The position numbers and the translations under genes were made by a program. A DNA stretch of 64,000 nucleotides from Streptomyces sp. MH60 (lineage in GTDB: Bacteria > Actinomycetota > Actinomycetes > Streptomycetales > Streptomycetaceae). Shown here one piece after another: positions 15,539-24,663 of this stretch (the first letter of the stretch is position 1; each line of letters begins with the position of its first letter). The notes beneath the pieces are model-generated. The model was not told the DNA's origin. It saw nothing but the letters and a program-made list of their open reading frames with translations, and searched no databases. The DNA is taken from contig NZ_MULI01000006.1 in NCBI RefSeq assembly GCF_002939385.1, positions 1 through 64,000 of the forward strand. The letters run 5' to 3'.

Positions 15539-18280
15539 CTAGCCTTCCGACGCGGCAAGCTCGGCGATGGCGGCCGTCGCGCGGGCGCAGTTGTCGCGGT
15601 CCTCGAAGGCGAAGAAGGCACGCGCCCGGTAGTCGTACTCCGGCTCCCGGACACACCCGTTGCTGAGGTACCGGATCACCTCGGTCACCACTTCCTCGAC
15701 GTTGCCGCACACCGGCCCGAACCCGTCGTACGCGGCTTCGAAGTACCCCTTCCTGGCGTGCTTCGCCCAGTACTCGTCCGGGTCGAACCGGGCATAGACG
15801 AGCGGCGTGCCGAGGTAGGCCATGTCGAAGTGGACCGAGGACCAGTCGGTGATGAACAGGTCGCACTGGCGCAGCGCCGTCTGAACGCTGACCTTGGTCT
15901 GGTCCAGGCGCTGCACCCGGGGGTGCTCCGGCACCACTCCGTCGATCATGTTCCGCATCTCGTAGTGCGGAAGGAAGTCGAGCACGTAGTCGTAGTGCTC
16001 CAGCGCCTCCATGAGCTTCGGGTGGCGCAGCAGCTGCACCATGAATTCGCGGTAGGTCGACTCCCGGAAGATCTCGTCGACGGCGTCCTGGTCGGCACCG
16101 TCCTGCTGGAGGTAGGAGGGGATCGTCAGGTACTTGCGCCAGGTGGGCATCAGCAGGACCCGCCTGCGGCCGCGGTCCGGCTGCAGGGCGTCGAAGCGCG
16201 GGAAGCCCAGCGCCTTGGCCTGGTCGCCGTAGTGCATGTGCTCGGAGAAGTACTGGGCCTCCCGGTCACTGGTCGCGAACACCAGGTCCACTCCGGTCCG
16301 GTTGCGGTGCAGCGCCTTGCTGCCGTCCTCGTCCGTGACCCCGTGCTGGAGGAAGACCCGCCGGGCCCCGATGCGCCAGTTGAGGTGCTTGAGGTACTTC
16401 GTGCGGTCCCAGCCGTCCGGGAGCATGTACGAGTCGATGTCGTAGGCGTTGATGAGCAGCGACGCGTGCAGCATGAGGAGCTTGTGCTTCCAGGAACTGT
16501 GCGCCACCACGTTCCCCAGGCGCTTCAGCTTGGCCCGGTCCGCGCTGCCCTTCTCGATGATGTAGTAGGCCTTGCGGCGACGCTCGTGCTTACGCAGATA
16601 GGTGAACAGGTGCAGGCTGTTGTCCTGCGCGGTGTCCCTGCGCTCGCCGATCAGCCAGATCTCCTTGCGGCCGTAGAACCGGAGCGTGGCCCGCCGGATG
16701 GCGCGAGCGCGCCAGAAGGGTGCCTTGCGCTTCTTCTGGTCGTGGTCCAGTTCCTGGAGGAACTCCTCCCAGTCCTTGTCCCCGTCCCGGCCCCGCGCTT
16801 CCCGTACCACCAGTACGGCGTTGTCCTTGCCCTTCGACAGCGGAAGGACCCAGCGGTCCGCGACCTTCATGGGCCGGGCGCTCCGCAGCATCGCCGTGGT
16901 GGTCATGCACGGGCGCGAGACATCGCGGCCGGAGGTGCAGAAGACCAGCTTCAGCGGGAATTCGCCGTCCTTGAGTGCGCCTGCCGGCACGACCGCCTCG
17001 AATCCGCCCCAGGCGAGGTCGTCCCGTGTGGCCAGCAGGTCACTGCGCCAGACCTGCTGGGCGGGCACCATCTGACCGCTCTTCTCCACCCACAGTTGCA
17101 GTCGGTTGCGCATGGGGCGGCCCATCGGGAGTCCGTTGAGGACGAACCGTCCGGCGACCAGGACGCCGCCGGACTCCGGGTCCGCCTGGATCCGTTCCAC
17201 GTGCACGCTGGTGGAGGAGACCTTGGTGAGCGGAAGCAGTGCGCTCGGCACCGCCACGTCGAGGTAGAGGTCCCCGCCTCGTCCGTACACACCGCCGATC
17301 GCTTGGTCCGGGCGGGCGAAGAGCTCGTACCAGTTCATGTACATCGCGAGGAACGGCACCCGGTGGCGGGCGTCGTGGGTGGACGCCAGGACCGCGTCGG
17401 GTGTCACCAGCGTGTAGACCGCACGGGCCCGCTGGAAGAGCTGGAACAGCTCTTCCTCCGGCAGGATCTGCGGCGCGCGCAGGGCGAATCCCTGGTAGCT
17501 GCGCACCAGGAACCGGTTGAGGACCTCCTGCCGGTGGCCGGAGAGGCGGGAGCGGAGGGTCATCAGGTACTCCTCCAGAAGGAGGTGGTCCCAGTAGTTC
17601 GCCGTGCGCTCCCACAGCTTGTCCATGGTGGAGTCCTCGGCCGCCCGCTTGCGGTACTTGTAGACCGTGCTCGGCACCATGGCGATGCGGTCCGCGAGCA
17701 GCATGGCGGGCACCGAGAAGAACGCGTCCTCGAAGTGCACGCCTTCGCGGAACCGGATGTTGTTCGCGCGGATGAACTCGATGTCGAAGAGCTTGTGGCA
17801 GGCGCTGCCGCCATGGATCATCTCCGGAATGTTCTCGATTCCGGGGTGCACCTGCACCTGCTTGCCGAAGTAGCGCAGCCAGGGCCAGTTGGTCTCCTCC
17901 GGGAACGTCTCCATCCGCCCGATGGTGAGCGGCACCCGCTCCTTGACCGCGGTCCGCCACATGGTTTCCAGGGCGTCGTCAGGCAGTACGTCGTCGGAGT
18001 CGCAGAACGTGATGTAGCGGGCGCTGACCAGGTCCATCCCCGCGTTCCTGGCCCCTCCTGCCTTTCCCTCCGCGTGCACGAACGCCCATACATTGGGGTG
18101 CCGCGCTGCGAATTCCGCTGCGATGGCGGCCGAGCTGTCGCTGCTGCCGTTGTCGACCAGGACCACCTGGCAGCGGTCGAAGATCGTCTGGCGGGCCAGC
18201 GAGTCCAGGCACTCCGGGAGATATCTCTCCACGTTGAAGATGGGGACGACGACGGCGACGGCGTAGAGGGGCTCGAACAC
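15539..18280 (-). CDS. Bifunctional GT2 glycosyltransferase / CDP-glycerol glycerophosphotransferase (TagF-type)
   Basis: 913 residues. N-terminal GT-A domain (about 8-270): AVVVPIFNVERYLPECLDSL, VDNGSSDSS and the metal-binding CDSDD at 93-97. A beta-rich middle region (about 370-510) is shared with the two sister genes. The C-terminal TagF-like domain (about 560-905) has VVAHSSWKHKLLMLHASLL, VFLQHGVTDEDGSKALHRN and FITDWSSVHFDMAYLGTPL, the motifs that bind CDP-glycerol in poly(glycerol phosphate) polymerases. It likely extends a phosphodiester-linked, glycosylated wall polymer at the inner membrane face. The GTG at 18280 follows AGGAG by six bases. Last gene of the four-gene cluster. Confidence 0.88.
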   Translation of the reverse strand: MFEPLYAVAVVVPIFNVERYLPECLDSLARQTIFDRCQVVLVDNGSSDSSAAIAAEFAARHPNVWAFVHAEGKAGGARNAGMDLVSARYITFCDSDDVLPDDALETMWRTAVKERVPLTIGRMETFPEETNWPWLRYFGKQVQVHPGIENIPEMIHGGSACHKLFDIEFIRANNIRFREGVHFEDAFFSVPAMLLADRIAMVPSTVYKYRKRAAEDSTMDKLWERTANYWDHLLLEEYLMTLRSRLSGHRQEVLNRFLVRSYQGFALRAPQILPEEELFQLFQRARAVYTLVTPDAVLASTHDARHRVPFLAMYMNWYELFARPDQAIGGVYGRGGDLYLDVAVPSALLPLTKVSSTSVHVERIQADPESGGVLVAGRFVLNGLPMGRPMRNRLQLWVEKSGQMVPAQQVWRSDLLATRDDLAWGGFEAVVPAGALKDGEFPLKLVFCTSGRDVSRPCMTTTAMLRSARPMKVADRWVLPLSKGKDNAVLVVREARGRDGDKDWEEFLQELDHDQKKRKAPFWRARAIRRATLRFYGRKEIWLIGERRDTAQDNSLHLFTYLRKHERRRKAYYIIEKGSADRAKLKRLGNVVAHSSWKHKLLMLHASLLINAYDIDSYMLPDGWDRTKYLKHLNWRIGARRVFLQHGVTDEDGSKALHRNRTGVDLVFATSDREAQYFSEHMHYGDQAKALGFPRFDALQPDRGRRRVLLMPTWRKYLTIPSYLQQDGADQDAVDEIFRESTYREFMVQLLRHPKLMEALEHYDYVLDFLPHYEMRNMIDGVVPEHPRVQRLDQTKVSVQTALRQCDLFITDWSSVHFDMAYLGTPLVYARFDPDEYWAKHARKGYFEAAYDGFGPVCGNVEEVVTEVIRYLSNGCVREPEYDYRARAFFAFEDRDNCARATAAIAELAASEG

Positions 18281-18330
18281 GAAGGACTCCTGATTTCTGA
18301 CGAATACCCCATTTCTGGAGCGGGCGCTGA

Positions 18331-19806
18331 TCAGTGCTGGCTGGACTCGATGACCAGTTGGGCGGTACCGCCCTCGGCAGCGATCCGGGCGAGGCCGTGG
18401 AATCCGTTGACGGGCGGGTTCTGGGCCAGGGCCGGGGAGACGGCGCAGGGGCGCGAGACGTCCCTCCCCCGGGTGCACACCACGAGGCGCACGGGGAAGG
18501 AGCCGGCCGGGAACTGCCGGGGGTCGACGGTGACGCTGAAGACCGCTCCCGCCTGGTCCGGCCGGTCGTGGGAGTGTCCGTGGTTCACCGCCGGAAGGGT
18601 CGTGCCGCTGCGTTCGAACCAGACCTGCAGCTCCAGCTTGGCCAGCAGTTCGTCGGGGACACCGTTGACCGAGAAGCGGCCGTGGATCACCGCTGTCCCG
18701 CCGTCACCCGCGGAGACGCCCTCGATCCGGGCCGGGACGGACGTGACCTTCGTGAGCGGCAGCCCCCACGACGTGCCCGGGTAGTCGACGTAGAGGTCCC
18801 CCTCGCGGCCGAAGACGGGGCCGAGGACGGAGGCCGGACGGTAGAAGAGGTCGAAGTCTCCGACATGCAGCGCGAGGTACGGGAGCCGGTGCCTGGTGTC
18901 GTTGGTACTGCGCGCGAACTGCTCGGAGGTGATCCCCCAGTAGAGCGCGCGGCAGCGCTCGAAGAGCTGTCGGCAGTCGGCCTCGCCGAAGATGTTCGGT
19001 GCTCTGAGCAGGAAGCCCTGCATGCTGCGGACCAGAAACCGTTCCAGCGTTTCCTGCTGGTACGGCGTGAGCGTCTGGCGCATCGCCGCGAGGTACTCCA
19101 GCATCACCAACTGGTCGGCGTAGTTCTGCGGGAGGTCCCAGATGGTGTCCATGACGGAGGTGCCGTCACCGCGCCTGCGGTACTCGTAGACGGGAGCGTC
19201 GACCAGGGCGATGCGCTCCGAGAGCAGCAGCGCGGGCAGCGAGACGTAGGCGTCCTCGAAGGCGGTGCCGGTACCGAACCGTATGCCCTGGGAACGCAGC
19301 AGATCGAGGTCGAAGATCTTGTTCCAGCAGGACGCCGAGTGGATCAGGTCAGGAATGTCGACGACGCTGCTCACTGTCTTGACGTTCTTGCCGAAGTACT
19401 TGTGCCACGGTGCCTTGACCGGCTTCGGAACGTGCTTCTCCCGTCCCACGACGACCGTGGCCCGCGTCTTGACGATGGTGTTGCGGAGCACTTCCAGGGA
19501 CCGCTCGGGCACCATGTCGTCGGCGTCCCAGAAGACGATGTACGGCGTTGTCGCCATGTCCATGCCCATGTTGCGCGCATCCCCGGCCCTGCCCTCGGGC
19601 TGGGCGACCAGGTCGACGTTGGCGTGCCGGCCGGCGAACTCGCTCGCGATCGCCACCGACTGGTCGGTGCTGCCGTTGTCGACGAGGATCACATGGGCAC
19701 GCGCCAAAGCCGTCTGCGCGGCCACCGACTCCAGAAACTCGCCGAAGTAGTTCTGGACGTCGCGGAACGGCACGACGACCGTGACGTCACGGTTGCCTTG
19801 GGACAT
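18331..19806 (-). CDS. GT2 family glycosyltransferase, lacking the TagF domain of its sister genes
   Basis: 491 residues. GT-A domain with VTVVVPFRDVQNYFGEFLES, VDNGSTDQS and a metal site WDADD near residue 97; the helical insert and the beta-rich second domain (DLYVDYPGTSWGLPLTKVTS to GRDVSRPC) match the two fused paralogues. The protein stops where the others continue into the CDP-glycerol transferase domain, so it is either a naturally short relative or a trimmed duplicate. The ATG at 19806 follows AGGAGG by four bases. It probably adds a sugar to the same cell-surface polymer. Confidence 0.85.
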   Translation of the reverse strand: MSQGNRDVTVVVPFRDVQNYFGEFLESVAAQTALARAHVILVDNGSTDQSVAIASEFAGRHANVDLVAQPEGRAGDARNMGMDMATTPYIVFWDADDMVPERSLEVLRNTIVKTRATVVVGREKHVPKPVKAPWHKYFGKNVKTVSSVVDIPDLIHSASCWNKIFDLDLLRSQGIRFGTGTAFEDAYVSLPALLLSERIALVDAPVYEYRRRGDGTSVMDTIWDLPQNYADQLVMLEYLAAMRQTLTPYQQETLERFLVRSMQGFLLRAPNIFGEADCRQLFERCRALYWGITSEQFARSTNDTRHRLPYLALHVGDFDLFYRPASVLGPVFGREGDLYVDYPGTSWGLPLTKVTSVPARIEGVSAGDGGTAVIHGRFSVNGVPDELLAKLELQVWFERSGTTLPAVNHGHSHDRPDQAGAVFSVTVDPRQFPAGSFPVRLVVCTRGRDVSRPCAVSPALAQNPPVNGFHGLARIAAEGGTAQLVIESSQH

Positions 19807-19827
19807 ATTTCCTCCTGGAACACCACA

Positions 19828-22581
19828 TCAATGCTTCGAACCCCGAATGAGGCTGTCGATCGCTTCCGAGGCCCTCACACTGTTCTGCTGGTCCCGGTAC
19901 TCGAAGAAATCCTCCGCCCGTCGCAGGTACTCGGGCTCCCGCGCACATCCTTCCCGCATGTAGCGCACCACTTCGGCGACGGTCTCTTCGACGGTTTCGC
20001 ACACCGGCCCGAAACCGTCCCGGCGGGCGTCGAAGTACCCCTTCTGGTAATGCCCGTCCCAATATTCGTCGGCGTCGAACTGCGCGTACACCAGGGGCGT
20101 CCCGAGGTACGCGACGTCGAACGCGGTCGACGACCAGTCCGTGACGAAGAGATCGCAACGGCGCATGGCCTCCTGCACACTGATCTCGTTCTGATCGACG
20201 ATCCGGACCCGTTTCCGGTCCGGCGCCATGTCCCCGACCATCGCGCGCATTTCGTAGTGCGGCAGGAATTCCAGGGTGTAGTCGTACCGGTCCAGTGCGG
20301 CCAGCAGAGCCGGGTCGTTCAGGAAGCGGACCATGAATTCCCGGTAGCCGGAGGCGAGGAACCGGTCGCGCGCGGCCTGTCGCGCCTCGCGGCCACCGCC
20401 GTCACGGCTGTAGGAGGCGACGGTCAGATAGGCGCGCCACGTCGGCATGAAGAGGATCGTGCGGCTGCCGCGAGCAGGGGTCAGCGCGTCGAAGCGGGGA
20501 AAACCGCTGACCTCCACCTGGCCCTCGTAGCCGAGTTCCTCCGACAGGAATCGCCCCTCGTCCCGGCTCACCGCGAGGATGAGATCGACACCCGTGCGGT
20601 TGCGGTGCAGGCCCTTGCTGACGTCCTTGTCCGTCACCCCGTGCTGCAGGAAGATCCGGCGCGCACCCACGCGCCAGCTCAGGTGCTTGAGATAGCGGGT
20701 CCGGTCCCAGCCGTCGGGCAGCATGTAGGTGTCGATGTCATAGGCGTTGATCAGTGCGGTCGCGTGCAGCATCAGCAGCTTGTGCTTCCAGGAGCTGTGC
20801 GCGACGACGTGTCCGAGCCCGGCCAGGTGGACTCTGTCCGGGCTGCCGGCCCGGATCACGTAGTACGCCCCGCGCCGCCCTCCGGAGGTGCGCACGTGGC
20901 GGAACAGATGCCACCCGTTGTCCTGCGCGGTGTCGCCCCGCTCCCCGAACAGCCAGATGTCCCGCCCCAGGAACAGCGGCTTCAGCGGCTTGGTGAGCAG
21001 TCGGAGCAGACGCTGCTTCCAGAAGGGCCGTCGGCGCAGTACGTGTTTGGCGTCCTTGGCGACAAGGCCGCCCAGCACCGTGCGTCCGCCGAGTCGGCGG
21101 GCCGTCCCGAGGACCATCAGGATCGCCCGGTTCCTCCCCTTCCAGTGCGCCACCACCCGAGTCCCGCCATGTTCGACGACGCGGGCCCCGCGCAGGTAGC
21201 CCGCGGCGACCAGACACGGGGTGACCGCCTGGCCGCCCTCGGCGTCGACGGCGAACTCCAGGTCGTGGACGCCCTGCCGCAGGGCGTCGATGGGCAGTTC
21301 CGCGGTGAAGCCGCCCCATTCGGTGTCCGGCCGCGTGTTCCTCATGTCCCGCCGGCGGACCTGGGTGGCGGGGACGCTGAGACGGCTTCCGCGTACGCGC
21401 AGGCTCAGGTGCGCGTCCAGCGGCCGGACCATGGGCATGCCGCCCACGTCGAACCGCCCGGAGAGCCTCAGCGTTCCGGTTCCCGGCACCTCGCGGACGT
21501 GTTCGAGGTGGGCGGTGAAGGGGGTGGCCCGCGCCAACGGGGCCAGCCGGTCGGGAAGGTCGCCGAGGAGGCAGGCGCCACCGTCACGTACGGAGAGCTT
21601 GTGCAGTCGGGCCGCCCGGTCCGCGAAGAGGCCGAAGTCCCCGGTGGCGAACGCGAGGTAGGCCACGCGGTGGCGGGCGTCGGCGGTGGCCCTGAGGACC
21701 AGGTCCGGCTCGACGTCGCGGTAGACCGCACGACACCGCGAGTAGATGTCTTCCAGTTCGGCCCCATGGAAGAGGTCGGGCGCCCGGAGGGCGAAGCCCT
21801 GGTAGCTCCGGACCAGGAAGAGGTCGAGCACGGCCCGCGAGAGGTCTGGGAGGCCCGCGCCCATCCGGTGCAGGTGCTCCACCAGCCGCAGGTGGTCCCA
21901 GTAGTTCTGCCGCCGCGTCCAGATCGCGTCCATGGTCGAGTTGCCCGCCGCGCGCTTGCGGTACTGGTAGACGCACTGGTCGACCAGGGCGAGGCGGGTG
22001 GCGAGCACGAGCGCGGCCACGCCGACGTAGGCGTCCTCGAAGTGGACGCCCTCCGCGAAGCGGATGCCGTGGGAGCGCAGGTAGGCGAGGTCGAAGAGCT
22101 TGTTGCAGGCACTGGCGCTGTGCACCAGCTCGGGCAGCTCCGCCACGCTGCCGAACGTCTGGTCGCCCTTGCCGAAGTACCCCTTCCACGCCCAGTTGGT
22201 CGGCTTGGGGAACGTCTCCATCATCCCCACCACGACCTGGGCGCCGGTCCTCGTGGCAGCCGCCAACAGGTGTTCCAGCGCGGCGGGCGGCAGGACGTCG
22301 TCGGAGTCGCAGAAGGTGATGCGGGCACTGGTCGCCCGGTCCATCCCGAGGTTGCGGGCCGCTCCGGCGCCCCCGCCGCGGCGCACCAGCACGGTGGTGT
22401 TGGTGTGCCGACGGGCGAACTCGGCGCAGAGCCGGTACGAGCCGTCCGTGCTGCCGTTGTCGACGAGCAGGACCTCGCAGCGCTCGAACACCGTCTGCGC
22501 CGCGATGGAGTCCAGGCACTCCTGGAGGTACTGCTCCACGTTGTACACCGGCACGACCAGCGTGACGTCATAGGCATTCAT
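19828..22581 (-). CDS. Bifunctional GT2 glycosyltransferase / CDP-glycerol glycerophosphotransferase (TagF-type)
   Basis: 917 residues, paralogue of the gene at 15539-18280 with the same order: GT-A domain (VTLVVPVYNVEQYLQECLDS, VDNGSTDGS, CDSDD near 95), beta-rich linker, then a TagF-like domain (VVAHSSWKHKLLMLHATALI, IFLQHGVTDKDVSKGLHRN, FVTDWSSTAFDVAYLGTPL). It would use a nucleotide sugar and CDP-glycerol or CDP-ribitol to build teichoic-acid-like polymer repeats. The ATG at 22581 overlaps the stop of the Stealth gene (ATGA); the next gene begins 21 bases after its own stop. Two such fusions in one locus suggest a repeat unit with two sugar-polyol steps. Confidence 0.88.
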   Translation of the reverse strand: MNAYDVTLVVPVYNVEQYLQECLDSIAAQTVFERCEVLLVDNGSTDGSYRLCAEFARRHTNTTVLVRRGGGAGAARNLGMDRATSARITFCDSDDVLPPAALEHLLAAATRTGAQVVVGMMETFPKPTNWAWKGYFGKGDQTFGSVAELPELVHSASACNKLFDLAYLRSHGIRFAEGVHFEDAYVGVAALVLATRLALVDQCVYQYRKRAAGNSTMDAIWTRRQNYWDHLRLVEHLHRMGAGLPDLSRAVLDLFLVRSYQGFALRAPDLFHGAELEDIYSRCRAVYRDVEPDLVLRATADARHRVAYLAFATGDFGLFADRAARLHKLSVRDGGACLLGDLPDRLAPLARATPFTAHLEHVREVPGTGTLRLSGRFDVGGMPMVRPLDAHLSLRVRGSRLSVPATQVRRRDMRNTRPDTEWGGFTAELPIDALRQGVHDLEFAVDAEGGQAVTPCLVAAGYLRGARVVEHGGTRVVAHWKGRNRAILMVLGTARRLGGRTVLGGLVAKDAKHVLRRRPFWKQRLLRLLTKPLKPLFLGRDIWLFGERGDTAQDNGWHLFRHVRTSGGRRGAYYVIRAGSPDRVHLAGLGHVVAHSSWKHKLLMLHATALINAYDIDTYMLPDGWDRTRYLKHLSWRVGARRIFLQHGVTDKDVSKGLHRNRTGVDLILAVSRDEGRFLSEELGYEGQVEVSGFPRFDALTPARGSRTILFMPTWRAYLTVASYSRDGGGREARQAARDRFLASGYREFMVRFLNDPALLAALDRYDYTLEFLPHYEMRAMVGDMAPDRKRVRIVDQNEISVQEAMRRCDLFVTDWSSTAFDVAYLGTPLVYAQFDADEYWDGHYQKGYFDARRDGFGPVCETVEETVAEVVRYMREGCAREPEYLRRAEDFFEYRDQQNSVRASEAIDSLIRGSKH

Positions 22582-24368
22582 GTGCGGTGGGGCTCGCTCG
22601 CAGGCTCGATGGCGTTCCTGTGGTCCGCCACTTCATAAGGGCTGGGCACCGGGAAGTAGGCCTTGAGGAAACGATCCAGCATGATCCGTTGCGCTTCCGG
22701 GTCAGCCGCTTCGACCGTGTCGTTGAGGCAGAAGGTGTCCATGTTCCGGTTGGCGAGGAGGGTGTTGAGGCGCCGGTCGGCGAGATCCGCCGAGAGGTCG
22801 ATGTACCGGTACTGGATCTCCCCCACCGTGGCCCGCGCCGAGTGATAGGCGAAATAGTGGTGCAGCGAGGAGGCGATCGGCACGTCGTCCGGGGAGCGGA
22901 AACGCGAATGCTGGGTGGCGGCGTGCTCCTGCGCGAAGGTCTCCTCGATCTCCTCCAGCACACTCCTGCGCAGCGCGTGCGGGGTGTGCTTCATCTTCTG
23001 GGAAATGGCGGTACCGAATTTCTGCGCAATGAGCCAACGACTGTTCTTTCCCGCGGCATTGACGGGGAGGTCGTCCGGGGAGGCGGCCCCGCCCGGTATC
23101 AATGCGGGCGAGGTGAAGAACTTGGTGATGCCGTTCGGGTGGAAGAAGTGCGCGGGCGTGACCGGCCGGCCGAAGAACACGTCGTCGTTCAGGTAGAGGA
23201 AGCACTCCGAGAGGCCGGGAATGTGGTGCAGCTGGCTCTCGATGGCGTGGGAGTTGAACGTCGGCAGGGCGGTGGCCTCGGAGAAGATCTCCCGGTGGTC
23301 CACCACCCGGAGGTTCGCGTGCTGCGTCTGGAGCCAGGACGGCACCTGCCCCGCCGTCACGAGATAGATGTTGCGCACCCAGGGTGCGTTCTGGTGGAGC
23401 GACCGCAGTGAGTAACGCAGTTCGTCACGGCTGGTGAACCGCGAGTCGTTCGCCGCCTGCTCGTGCAGCCCGTCCGCGGAGAACCCCCGGCGCACACGGT
23501 CGCGCGAGGCCCGCCAGACCGGGTCCGAGTCGTCCACCCAGGTGTACACGACATCGATGGGGAACTGGTGGTCCTCGGGGAGCGGTACGGCGAACTCGGC
23601 CAGCGTCCGGGCCTTCCCCGTGCGGTATGCGGGGGGTATGGGGCTGAAGAGGCTCTGCGGCGCCGACTTGCGCGCGGCGTCCACCGGAACCGCGTCGATG
23701 ACCCGGTTGGGCCGCGGAGCGCGCAGCTCCCCGTCCCGCTCCGTCCACATCTCGATGTCGCATCCGCTGGCCGCGCCGAAGACCAGTTGCTGGGTCGGGT
23801 CGCACACGTACCAGGCGACCCTCAGCACCTTGTGGTTGCGCAGCTGCCGCCAGGACCGCTCCTCGTCGCCGGGCTCCATGCGGGCCTCGCCGCCGGTGGC
23901 CGGTCCCACGTAGCCCGGGGCCTGGTCGAAGGCCAGCCGGAGCATCTCCTCCACCAGCGGGCGGGACGCGGTGGGGACGGCGACGGCGGGCAGTCCGCTG
24001 TTCGTGCCGCGCACGCAGAAGTAGTCGATGCCCGCCGACTCCAGAACGGAGACCACGATGTTGAGGTTGCGGGCCCGGGCCGCCCAGTCCGTCGCCCCCT
24101 CGACCAGCAGCGCACGCATGTGGCGGCGGCCGACCCGGACGACTCGCCGGGTGTGGGCGGGGCTGTGCCGAGGAGCGTTGCGCTTGCCTCCCATCGCCCA
24201 GACCACCGCGGCGGAGCGTACGGAGTCGGCGGCGGTGAGCGAGGACTTCACCGCCCTGCGGACGGGGGTCGGCACCCCGCGGACGATGCGTCGCCTCGCG
24301 CCGGTCGGGACCGCAGACCGGTACGCCGAAATCAGCGCTCCGGCTTCAGGGTTGTCCGAGCCACCCAC
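22578..24368 (-). CDS. Stealth-type sugar-1-phosphate transferase (capsule/wall polysaccharide phosphotransferase)
   Basis: 596 residues from the GTG at 24368. The Stealth conserved regions are plain: CR1 FPIDVVYTWVDDSDPVW (about residue 270), CR2 SRDELRYSLRSLHQNAPWVR, then YLVTAGQVPSWL, LPTFNSHAIESQLHHIPGLS and FLYLNDDVFFGRPV, with the aspartates expected for metal-dependent transfer. Stealth enzymes link sugars through phosphodiester bonds by moving hexose-1-phosphate from a nucleotide sugar. First gene of the polymer cluster; its stop overlaps the next gene (ATGA). The frame stays open 49 codons upstream; the GTG is chosen for its position and the GGATG before it, so the start is uncertain. 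Confidence 0.88.
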   Translation of the reverse strand: MGGSDNPEAGALISAYRSAVPTGARRRIVRGVPTPVRRAVKSSLTAADSVRSAAVVWAMGGKRNAPRHSPAHTRRVVRVGRRHMRALLVEGATDWAARARNLNIVVSVLESAGIDYFCVRGTNSGLPAVAVPTASRPLVEEMLRLAFDQAPGYVGPATGGEARMEPGDEERSWRQLRNHKVLRVAWYVCDPTQQLVFGAASGCDIEMWTERDGELRAPRPNRVIDAVPVDAARKSAPQSLFSPIPPAYRTGKARTLAEFAVPLPEDHQFPIDVVYTWVDDSDPVWRASRDRVRRGFSADGLHEQAANDSRFTSRDELRYSLRSLHQNAPWVRNIYLVTAGQVPSWLQTQHANLRVVDHREIFSEATALPTFNSHAIESQLHHIPGLSECFLYLNDDVFFGRPVTPAHFFHPNGITKFFTSPALIPGGAASPDDLPVNAAGKNSRWLIAQKFGTAISQKMKHTPHALRRSVLEEIEETFAQEHAATQHSRFRSPDDVPIASSLHHYFAYHSARATVGEIQYRYIDLSADLADRRLNTLLANRNMDTFCLNDTVEAADPEAQRIMLDRFLKAYFPVPSPYEVADHRNAIEPASEPHRT

Positions 24369-24531
24369 GAGGCATCCACCATCCGTACCCAGCAGCTCTG
24401 CCCTCCAAGGACTTCCACACCTCGCTGTGTGGGGCCTTGGACTAGAAGAAGCACGCATTCCCAGACACGGGGGCCCATCACCCCCGATTCGACCGCGATC
24501 GCCACACACCGGCAATCCATCAAACTTTCAC

Positions 24532-24559
24532 ATAATGGTTTCCTAAAAGTCCAGATCAA
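24532..24559 (-). promoter_or_regulatory. Putative promoter of the Stealth/glycosyltransferase operon
   Basis: On the minus strand TTGATC (24559-24554) and CATTAT (24537-24532) are separated by 16 bases. The surrounding bases are unusually AT-rich for this genome. The leader to the GTG at 24368 would be about 160 bases. Confidence 0.45.
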
Positions 24560-24663
24560 GACAGCCAACAGACAGCTTGCGACGCGTGACGATCACCACA
24601 TGCGACGGGTACAACCATTTGTCGCTCTGGACTTTCAGCGCGGTGTGCTGTACAGGCGCGCTC

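Noticed and set aside
13243..15654. An 803-codon minus-strand frame opposite fadB
   Set aside because: Shadow of the fadB codons that also runs through the terminator.
18334..22638. A 1434-codon open frame on the plus strand opposite the glycosyltransferases
   Set aside because: It is the antisense shadow of GC-rich codons; the minus strand has clear GT2/TagF motifs, coupled starts and ribosome sites.
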